Below the pieces are notes generated by a model. That model was not told where the DNA came from, searched no databases, and saw only the letters and a program-made list of their open reading frames with translations. The position numbers and the translations under genes were made by a program. A stretch of DNA of 33,819 bases, taken from assembly GCA_022574775.1 (NCBI GenBank), contig JACZRI010000003.1, positions 489 through 34,307 on the forward strand. Reading direction: 5' to 3'. The stretch comes from Patescibacteria group bacterium. GTDB lineage: Bacteria; Patescibacteriota; Minisyncoccia; Minisyncoccales; RBG-13-36-15. Positions 26,458 to 33,819 of this stretch are shown here, one piece after another (within the stretch, counting starts at the first letter, position 1; each line of letters starts with the position of its first letter).

Positions 26458-27573
26458 ATGAAAAGATCATACCAAATTTGCAAACAATGCATAATGGACA
26501 CGTCAGATTCAATGATAACTTTTAATAAGGACGGTATTTGTAATCATTGTAATCAATATAAAGAACAGGTCCAATATCTTTATTCCAGAGAAGAATTAAA
26601 AAGGGTTGCTGAAATAATTAAAAAAGAGGGGAAAGATAAAAAATATGATTGCGTTTTAGCTGTTTCTGGGGGTGTTGATAGTTGTATGGCAGCATATACG
26701 GCTAAGAAATATGGATTAAGACCATTGGCTATTCATGTTGATAATGGTTGGAATTCTGAAATATCACAATCTAATATAGAAAGAGTATTAAAACAATTAA
26801 ATATTAATCTTTACACTCATGTGATTGATTGGGAGGAATTTAAAGATTTGCAAGTATCATTTTTAAAATCTTCGGTTTCAAATATTGATTATCCTTATGA
26901 TCATGCGATATTGAGTTTGTTTTTTGAAATGGCAAAAAAAATGGGAGTAAGATATATTGTTCACGGCGGGAATGATAGGACTGAATTTATAATGCCAAGA
27001 GGGTGGGGTTATAATTCTTGGGATCAAAAGCATTTGAGGGCAATTCACAAAAAATTCGGAAAAATTAAAAATTTAAAAACTTATCCATCAGTTTCCATGT
27101 GGCAGCTATTTTATTATTCTTTTATAAAAAAAATACGCAATTTTAGAATATTAGATTATATTGATTACAATAAAAAAGAAGCCAAGGAGTTTCTTATAAA
27201 AGAATTTGGATGGAAGGATTACGGCGGCAAACATTGTGAATCAATATATACTCGTTTTTTTCTTGGATATGTTTTGCCAAAAAAATTCGGGTTTGACAGA
27301 AATAGAGCATGGCTTTCAAATCTTATTATATCTGGTCAAATGGCAAGGCGAGAGGCTTTGAAAGAATTAGAGACTGGCTTTTATTCTTCCGAAAAAGAAA
27401 TGGAAGAAAATAAAGGGTATATTATTAAAAAACTCGGTTTTACTACTGAGGAGTTTGAAAAAATAATGGCCTTGCCAATTAAAAATTACAGCGATTATCC
27501 GAATAATTCTTTTTTTCTTAATAGGTCTGGTTTTATCGTAAAATTAGCCAGAAAGGTACTTAGAAAAATTTAA
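26458..27573 (+). CDS. wbpG: N-acetyl sugar amidotransferase, WbpG/PseA-like
   Basis: CKQCIMDTSDSMITFNKDGICNHC zinc-ribbon-like start, PP-loop AVSGGVDSCMAAY, VHGGNDRTEFIMPRGW. Confidence 0.87.
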   Translation: MKRSYQICKQCIMDTSDSMITFNKDGICNHCNQYKEQVQYLYSREELKRVAEIIKKEGKDKKYDCVLAVSGGVDSCMAAYTAKKYGLRPLAIHVDNGWNSEISQSNIERVLKQLNINLYTHVIDWEEFKDLQVSFLKSSVSNIDYPYDHAILSLFFEMAKKMGVRYIVHGGNDRTEFIMPRGWGYNSWDQKHLRAIHKKFGKIKNLKTYPSVSMWQLFYYSFIKKIRNFRILDYIDYNKKEAKEFLIKEFGWKDYGGKHCESIYTRFFLGYVLPKKFGFDRNRAWLSNLIISGQMARREALKELETGFYSSEKEMEENKGYIIKKLGFTTEEFEKIMALPIKNYSDYPNNSFFLNRSGFIVKLARKVLRKI

Positions 27574-27581
27574 TAAATATA

Positions 27582-28271
27582 ATGAATCGTTTTGCAAAGA
27601 AAACGTTAAGAAGAATAAAAAGGATTATGGTCGGTGTTTTGGGTTCAAAAACAGATGAATTGTATTGGGAATTCCGTCATATCTTTGATAAATCTTGGGC
27701 AAAAAGTTATATATCAGATTCATCTGTAAATAATAGCCATAGGGATTTTTTAATTAATAGAATATCTAACTTTTATCCGTTTAATAGTATTTTAGAGTTT
27801 GGATGTGCTTCGGGGCCAAACCTTTATCTTTTAGCAAAAAAATTCCCAAATATTGAAATATATGGAATTGATATAAGCAGTAATGCGATTGAAGAGGGAA
27901 AAGAGTATTTCGAAAGTAAAAATATTAAAAATGTATTTTTGAGTGCTGGCAGAGGAATAGAAGTATTAAAAAATTTCAAAGATAAAAGTATTGATTTGGT
28001 TTTTACTGATGCTGTCTTGATTTATTCTGGAATTAATAAGATTGAGGATGTTATCAAAGAAATATTAAGAGTTGCGAATAAAGGAATAGTCTTTTTAGAA
28101 TTACATCATTCATTGCCATTGTCAGTTTATAAGGATAATTGGATTCATAATTACCAAATTTTATTGGAAAAATACATTAATAAAGAAAAAATAAAAATAA
28201 ATAGAATTCCAAAAGGTATTTGGAAGGGAAATTGGGCAGATTCTGGCCATATCATAGAAGTACGATTTTGA
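27582..28271 (+). CDS. Class I SAM-dependent methyltransferase
   Basis: SILEFGCASGPNLYLLAKKFPNIEIYGIDISSNAIEEGKEYF; DLVFTDAVLIYSG. Confidence 0.75.
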   Translation: MNRFAKKTLRRIKRIMVGVLGSKTDELYWEFRHIFDKSWAKSYISDSSVNNSHRDFLINRISNFYPFNSILEFGCASGPNLYLLAKKFPNIEIYGIDISSNAIEEGKEYFESKNIKNVFLSAGRGIEVLKNFKDKSIDLVFTDAVLIYSGINKIEDVIKEILRVANKGIVFLELHHSLPLSVYKDNWIHNYQILLEKYINKEKIKINRIPKGIWKGNWADSGHIIEVRF

Positions 28272-28314
28272 ATGTTAAAAAGTTTTGATTGGAAGAATAT
28301 TTAAAATAAAATTT

Positions 28315-29238
28315 ATGATAGTTTCAATAATTATTCCTTGCAGGAATGAAGAAAGATTTATCGCAAAATGCTTGGATTCTGTAATTAATCAGACATATCA
28401 AAAGGAGAAAATAGATGTTTTGGTTGTTGATGGTAATTCAGAAGACCGAACAAAGGAAATTGTTAATAGAAGTATTCAAAAATATAATTTTATAAAAATT
28501 TTAGATAATTCAAAAAAAATATTTTCTGCAGCTTGTAATATCGGTGTCAAAAATTCAAAAGGAGATTTGATAATAATACTTAGCGCGCATGCAGTTTATC
28601 CAGAAGATTATATAGAAAAGTGTGTTTATTATTCTGAAAAATATAATGCTGATAACGTTGGCGGCGATGTTCAACCTGTCAGTTTAAAAAATAATATTAT
28701 TTCCAGTGCAATTGTTTTGTCCTTCGGTGGATGGTTCGGAAAAATTAATAATAAAAAAAATGAATTACCGAAAGAAGCAGATACTGTTTTTGGAGGATGT
28801 TATAAAAAAGAAGTCTTTGAAAGAATCGGGTTTTTTAACGAAAATTTAGAACGAACATCGGATTTGGAATTTAATATCCGACTTAAGAGAAGTGGCGGAA
28901 AAATTATGTTTATACCAAGTATTATTTCTTATTATTACCCTAAAAATAATTTGAGAGATTTTTTTATACATAATATTCATGATGGTGTTTGGAATATTCT
29001 TCCTTTTAAATTTACGAAAAAACCGTTGAAGTTTAGGCATTATCTACCGCTAATTTTTATACTTACTCTCCCTATTAATATCTGGATTTATTTTCCAATT
29101 TCCATTTTCTTTTCGGCGAAAATATCCCTTTTTAAAAAAGATATAAGATATCTTTTCATTATGCCAACTGTATTTTTAAATAAGCATATTGGCCACGGCA
29201 TCGGTTCTTTTTTTGGATTATTGAGATTAATACTATGA
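28315..29238 (+). CDS. Glycosyltransferase family 2
   Basis: VSIIIPCRNEERFIAKCLDSVINQTYQKEKIDVLVVDGNSEDRTKEIV; C-terminal hydrophobic region; ORF opens with TTG at 28285 but ATG at 28315 preferred. Confidence 0.85.
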   Translation: MIVSIIIPCRNEERFIAKCLDSVINQTYQKEKIDVLVVDGNSEDRTKEIVNRSIQKYNFIKILDNSKKIFSAACNIGVKNSKGDLIIILSAHAVYPEDYIEKCVYYSEKYNADNVGGDVQPVSLKNNIISSAIVLSFGGWFGKINNKKNELPKEADTVFGGCYKKEVFERIGFFNENLERTSDLEFNIRLKRSGGKIMFIPSIISYYYPKNNLRDFFIHNIHDGVWNILPFKFTKKPLKFRHYLPLIFILTLPINIWIYFPISIFFSAKISLFKKDIRYLFIMPTVFLNKHIGHGIGSFFGLLRLIL

Positions 29239-30437
29239 AAAATATCTGGATTTTTAATCATTACGCTACAAAACCGGACGAACCTGCAACAAGAAGTTAT
29301 GACTTTGCTAAAGAATTAGTCAAAAAGGGTCATAAAGTAAAAATTTTTGCCTCGGCTTTTAGCCATTACAGGTTAAAAACAAAATACCTTGATTCTGGAG
29401 AGAAGTGTAGATCAGAAATAGTTGAGGGTGTAAGATTTATTTGGATAAGAACCTTTCCCTATAAAAGAAATGACTGGCGTAGAGCGTTAAATATGGCAAG
29501 CTACTCTTGGAGAGTTTTTTGGATTGCTCTAAAAATAAAAGAAAAGCCAGATGTAATCTTGGGAAGTTCAGTCCATCCTTTGGCTGTTATTTCTGCTTAT
29601 CTTGTTGCAAAGTTTAAAAAGAGCCGTTTCTTTTTTGAGGTAAGGGATCTTTGGCCTCAGACTCTTGTTGATACGGGATTTTTAGCTAATAGTAATCCTT
29701 TAGTTTGGTTTATGAGGCTCATTGAAAAGTTTCTTTATAAAAAGGCAGAGAAAATCATCACTCTTTTGCCATATGCTGACAATTATATTACAAGCCTTGG
29801 CATTTCTAAAGAAAAGATTGTTTGGATTCCCAACGGCATTGATATAGAAAGATACAAAAATATAAAAAAATATCAAGGAGGAAACCCGAAAAAATTTACT
29901 TTTATGTATACCGGTATCCACTCAAAATACGCCAATCTCGATAATATTTTAAAGGCAGCCCAGATACTTAAAGACGAGGGGAAAACTAATTTAAGATTTA
30001 TTTTAATCGGTGACGGTCTAGAAAAAAAGAATCTTTTGAAAATGGCAAAATCAATGAATCTTTTTAACGTGGAATTCAAGGATATGGTTCCCAAAAATGA
30101 AGTTTTTAAAATAATGAGCGAGGCAGATGCTTTTATTTCTATTATTAGGGATATGCCGGTTTTAAAATACGGAATCAGCTCAAATAAACTCAACGATTAT
30201 TTAATTTCCGGCCGGCCAATAATATTCTGCGTAAAGACAAAAAATAATCCAGTCAAAGAAGCAGGGGCTGGTATTAGTATTTTACCAGGCGATCCTTCTG
30301 CGCTTGCTAAAGCCTGTAAACAAATGGCTTCTTTTTCGCCAGAGCAAAGAATCAAGATGGGCGAAAAAGGAAAGGAATATATAAAGAAAAACTACAACAT
30401 AAGAATTCTTGCCGATAAATTAGAAAAAATGATATAA
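29235..30437 (+). CDS. Glycosyltransferase family 4, WbuB-like
   Basis: WIFNHYATKPDEPATRSYDFAKELVKKGHKVKIFAS; FFFEVRDLWPQTLVDTGFL; SNKLNDYLISGRPIIF. Confidence 0.87.
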   Translation: MKNIWIFNHYATKPDEPATRSYDFAKELVKKGHKVKIFASAFSHYRLKTKYLDSGEKCRSEIVEGVRFIWIRTFPYKRNDWRRALNMASYSWRVFWIALKIKEKPDVILGSSVHPLAVISAYLVAKFKKSRFFFEVRDLWPQTLVDTGFLANSNPLVWFMRLIEKFLYKKAEKIITLLPYADNYITSLGISKEKIVWIPNGIDIERYKNIKKYQGGNPKKFTFMYTGIHSKYANLDNILKAAQILKDEGKTNLRFILIGDGLEKKNLLKMAKSMNLFNVEFKDMVPKNEVFKIMSEADAFISIIRDMPVLKYGISSNKLNDYLISGRPIIFCVKTKNNPVKEAGAGISILPGDPSALAKACKQMASFSPEQRIKMGEKGKEYIKKNYNIRILADKLEKMI

Positions 30438-30447
30438 TTTAAAATAT

Positions 30448-31230
30448 ATGGACGGACGCAAACAAAAAGAAATTGAATTTCATAATCTTGTAAGAAGCGA
30501 GGAGGTGGCAAAAGACAAAAAGGAATACGATTATTACCACTCCAACAGGAAGTTTTATGATGTGGCCAGAACCGGTTACCGTTTTCAGGAAAATTGGTTA
30601 AAACAAAGGTGCAGAGGGAAAAAAGTTCTGGTTTTTGGTTGCGGAGAAGGAGCTGAATCTTTCTTTTTGGCAAAAAACGGTGCAGAAGTTACAGGTATAG
30701 ATATTGCCGATGGCGCGATACAAAGGGCAAAACAGAACGCCGTAAAACAAGGCGTTGATAATAAATGTTCTTTTTTGGTTATGGATGCAGAAAATCTTCA
30801 GTTTAAGGAAAGCACCTTTGACCTCATTACAGTTTCTGGGGTGATTCACCATATTGATTTTTCCAAGGCTTTACCCGAAATGCTAAGAGTTATAAAGCCA
30901 AAGGGAGAAATTATTTGTATTGAACCGTTAAAATATAATCCTATTTTCCAGCTTTATAGAAAATTAACCCCCCATTTAAGAACCGAATGGGAAGCAAAAC
31001 ATATCTTGGGTAGAAAAGAAGTATATATGCCCAAAAAATATTTTAAAAAAGTAAAGCCGCATTTTTTCTATTTGTTTGTTTTACTAACAGTTCCCTTTCG
31101 GAAAACTGGTATATTTTTTAATTCATCACTGTATTTTTTAGAAGTAATAGATTCTATCATCTTGAAACTACCTTTTATTAAATGGCTTGCCTGGCAGGTG
31201 GTTTTTACAATCTCAGAGCCTAAAAAATAA
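30448..31230 (+). CDS. Class I SAM-dependent methyltransferase
   Basis: KKVLVFGCGEGAESFFLAKNGAEVTGIDIADGAIQRAKQNA; FDLITVSGVIHHIDFSKALPEMLRVIKPKGEIICIEP. Confidence 0.83.
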   Translation: MDGRKQKEIEFHNLVRSEEVAKDKKEYDYYHSNRKFYDVARTGYRFQENWLKQRCRGKKVLVFGCGEGAESFFLAKNGAEVTGIDIADGAIQRAKQNAVKQGVDNKCSFLVMDAENLQFKESTFDLITVSGVIHHIDFSKALPEMLRVIKPKGEIICIEPLKYNPIFQLYRKLTPHLRTEWEAKHILGRKEVYMPKKYFKKVKPHFFYLFVLLTVPFRKTGIFFNSSLYFLEVIDSIILKLPFIKWLAWQVVFTISEPKK

Positions 31231-31246
31231 ATTAAACTATAATATA

Positions 31247-31861
31247 GTGTTAAAACGTCTGTTTGATATCACTTTTTCTTTTTTCGGGTTAATTTTCTTT
31301 TTACCGGTTATTTTAATTTCAGCTTTTTTAATCAAGATTGATTCCAAGGGGCCTGTTTTGTATAGACCCTTAAGGATTGGGAAGGATGAAAAGAAATTCA
31401 GGGTTTTTAAATTCAGAACAATGGTAGAAAACGCTGAGAAACTGGGCGGGCCTTCAACCGGTTTTGAGGATAAACGCCTAACGAAAATAGGAAAATTTTT
31501 AAGAAGATATAAAATTGACGAAACCCCACAGTTCATAAACGTATTAAGAGGGGAAATGAGCATTGTTGGACCGAGGCCCCAAGTGGAGGAATATACCAGC
31601 AAATATACAGGAGAACAGAAATTGATTCTTTCTATAAAACCAGGCTTGACAGATTACGCTTCAATAGAATTTATGAACTTAGACAAAATTCTGGGAGATG
31701 AAAATGTTGACGAGAAATATAGAACAAAAATAGAACCGCGAAAAAACGAACTGAGGTTGAAATATGCAAAAGAGCATTCTTTCTGGATTGATATAAAAAT
31801 AATTTTTCGGACACTTTTAAGACTTGCCCAACTTAGAAAATTATGGAATACAAAAGATTAG
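31247..31861 (+). CDS. Initiating bacterial sugar transferase (phosphoglycosyltransferase family)
   Basis: LKRLFDITFSFFGLIFFLPVILISAFLIKIDSKGPVLYRPLRIGKDEKKFRVFKFRTMVENAE; VLRGEMSIVGPRPQ; GTG at 31247 preferred over TTG ORF start at 31187. Confidence 0.87.
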   Translation: MLKRLFDITFSFFGLIFFLPVILISAFLIKIDSKGPVLYRPLRIGKDEKKFRVFKFRTMVENAEKLGGPSTGFEDKRLTKIGKFLRRYKIDETPQFINVLRGEMSIVGPRPQVEEYTSKYTGEQKLILSIKPGLTDYASIEFMNLDKILGDENVDEKYRTKIEPRKNELRLKYAKEHSFWIDIKIIFRTLLRLAQLRKLWNTKD

Positions 31862-32787
31862 GGAAAACTAACTTGTTTGTATCACGTATTGGGTTTGGAG
31901 GCTTGGCAATTGGCGGTTTTCATTACGGGAAAACCCAAGATAAAGAATCAATAACTGCCATAAAAAAAGCCATGAACTTGGGAGTAAATTTCTTTGACAC
32001 AGCCGATATTTATAGTTTTGGCAAATCAGAAAGAATTTTGTCCAAAGGTCTTGGGAAAAAACGAGAAAATATGATTGTTACCACAAAGGTTGGAATGAGA
32101 TGGAACAAGAAACGAAAGAAAAGTTATTATGATTTAAGCCCAGATTACATATTTGAGGCCATAGAGAAAAGCCTCTCTAATTTAAAGATTAAAAAGATCA
32201 CGCTCTATCAGATTCATTATCCCGATCTAAAAACAACAGCCCTTGATACAATGGAAGCTTTGAATGAACTTAAAAAAGGAAAAAAAATTAAATATATTGG
32301 TTGTTCTAATTTTACTCCAGCGGAAATCGCTAGATACCAGAGATACGGAAGAATAGAATCTATTCAGGTTCCTTATAATATTTTAGATCAAAAAGCGGAG
32401 AAAAATATTTTTCCAGCCTGCCACAGATGGCAAATGGGCGTAATTGCTTTTAGCCCAATTGCTCAGGGGTTTTTAAGCGGTAAATATAACGAGAAAACAA
32501 AATTCAACAAAAATGATCGGCGCAATAAAAGTAAATATTTTACTTTAAAATTCTTAAAGAGATCAAAGCCCTTATTAGAGAAAATTAAAGAAATCAGTTT
32601 ACGTTATAAAAAAACAGCGACTCAGGTAGCTATTCGATGGGTTCTTGATAACCCTAATGTTACGTGTATAATAATTGGAGTTAAAACTCCAAAAGAAATT
32701 AAAGAAGCAGTGGGAGCTGCTGGCTGGAGATTGTCTAAAAAAGAAAGAAACGAGTTGACAAGAATAGGTAAAAAAATAATATCTTGA
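31843..32787 (+). CDS. Aldo/keto reductase
   Basis: YKRLGKTNLFVSRIGFGGLAIGG, GVNFFDTADIYSFGKSE, YIGCSNFTPAEIA, AIRWVLDNPNVTCIIIGVKTPKEI. Confidence 0.88.
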   Translation: MEYKRLGKTNLFVSRIGFGGLAIGGFHYGKTQDKESITAIKKAMNLGVNFFDTADIYSFGKSERILSKGLGKKRENMIVTTKVGMRWNKKRKKSYYDLSPDYIFEAIEKSLSNLKIKKITLYQIHYPDLKTTALDTMEALNELKKGKKIKYIGCSNFTPAEIARYQRYGRIESIQVPYNILDQKAEKNIFPACHRWQMGVIAFSPIAQGFLSGKYNEKTKFNKNDRRNKSKYFTLKFLKRSKPLLEKIKEISLRYKKTATQVAIRWVLDNPNVTCIIIGVKTPKEIKEAVGAAGWRLSKKERNELTRIGKKIIS

Positions 32788-32880
32788 AATAAAATATGTA
32801 AAAAAAGGTAATTTTTGTTAGACTTAAAGATAATCATTAAAACGATAATAAAATTATTTTTCGGTTATAAATATTAAAAA

Positions 32881-33690
32881 ATGGATAACTTTGCAAACTA
32901 TAAAAACCTTGCTCAAAAAACAAGAAAAACCGTTCTTCGTTTAATTTATCAGGCCCAAGTTTCGCATATTGGTCCAAATTTTTCTTGCATAGATATTCTT
33001 ACCGTACTTTATAGTATCGCCAACATAGATAAAGACTTAAAAGAAGACAGGGATAGAATAGTTATTTCTAAGGGTTGGGTTGCCGCAACAATCTATACCC
33101 TTTTGGCTGAAAAAGGAATTATTCCAAAAGAGGATTTAGAAACTTACTGTAGAGATGGAAGTAAATATATCGGGCTTGTGGAACCTTCTGTGCGGGGCAT
33201 AGAAGCTGCTGGTGGTTCAATGGGTTTTGGCCTGCCTTTTGGGGTTGGATTTGCTCTTGCAAAAAAACTAAAAAAAGAAAAAGGGAAAGCCTTTGTTTTA
33301 ATGTCAGATGGAGAGATGCAAATAGGAACTACCTGGGAATCAGCTTTAATAGCGGCTCATCATAAACTGGATAACTTATTTGTTATTGTGGATGCGAACG
33401 AATTACAAGCAATGGGCAAAGTTGAAGAGATTTTGAATATTGAACCGCTAAAAGACAAATGGAAGGCATTTGGCTGGGAAGTCCGAGAAATTAATGGACA
33501 TAATTTTGAAGAGATAGAAAAATCACTTATCAGTTCTCCATCTCACAAAGAAAAACCGATAGTTATTATTGCCAAAACAATTAAAGGCAAGGGAGTTAGC
33601 TTTATGGAAGGGAAAAATTTATACCATTATAAGGCTCCTTCTGAGGAAGAATATCAAAGAGCATTAAAAGAATTAGAATCAAATGGCTGA
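32881..33690 (+). CDS. Transketolase, N-terminal (TPP-binding) subunit
   Basis: GSMGFGLPFGVGFALAKKLKKEKGKAFVLMSDGEMQIGTTWESALIAAHHKLDNLFVIVDANELQAMG. Confidence 0.87.
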   Translation: MDNFANYKNLAQKTRKTVLRLIYQAQVSHIGPNFSCIDILTVLYSIANIDKDLKEDRDRIVISKGWVAATIYTLLAEKGIIPKEDLETYCRDGSKYIGLVEPSVRGIEAAGGSMGFGLPFGVGFALAKKLKKEKGKAFVLMSDGEMQIGTTWESALIAAHHKLDNLFVIVDANELQAMGKVEEILNIEPLKDKWKAFGWEVREINGHNFEEIEKSLISSPSHKEKPIVIIAKTIKGKGVSFMEGKNLYHYKAPSEEEYQRALKELESNG

Positions 33691-33819
33691 AGTAATCAAA
33701 CAACGAGATACAAGAAGGGAATTTATTGATGTCCTCATAGAGTTGGCTGAAAAAGACGATAAGATTGTTTTAATTATTCCTGATGTCGGTTTTAATTATA
33801 TTGAAGAATTCCAGAAAAG
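33683..33819 (+). CDS. Transketolase C-terminal subunit, truncated by window end
   Basis: ATG at 33683 opens MAEVIKQRDTRREFIDVLIELAEKDDKIVLIIPDVGF..., overlapping the N-terminal subunit gene. Confidence 0.7.
   Translation, partial: MAEVIKQRDTRREFIDVLIELAEKDDKIVLIIPDVGFNYIEEFQK

Overview
AT-rich 33.8 kb window whose gene content and style (DUF5667-like protein after an ECF sigma factor, exported proteins with coiled-coil plus peptidoglycan-binding-like domains, eight-cysteine-type exported protein, split transketolase) suggest a Candidate Phyla Radiation / Patescibacteria-type genome; this lineage call is inference. Left part (1-15.1 kb): clpB, a membrane-anchored HtrA-like protein whose catalytic triad appears substituted, an intergenic block that looks like an independent structured RNA, an HTH regulator, an ECF sigma factor plus DUF5667-like membrane protein separated by unusual repeats, then exported surface proteins, a HEFMH metallopeptidase and a convergent Wzy_C/O-antigen-ligase-like TPR protein. 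Right part (15.2-32.8 kb): a dense, co-directional surface-glycan locus of 19 genes led by a small HTH protein that appears to be expressed from a leaderless promoter. It encodes what looks like a complete WbpA-B-E-D-I plus WbpG/HisH2/HisF2 route to UDP-ManNAc3NAmA (a 2-acetamido-3-acetamidino mannuronate, as in Pseudomonas aeruginosa B-band O-antigen), with a flippase, glycosyltransferases, three methyltransferases and an initiating sugar transferase. The window ends in a split transketolase. No CRISPR array, transposase, rRNA or convincing tRNA was seen. All assignments come from reading the sequence; no searches were run.
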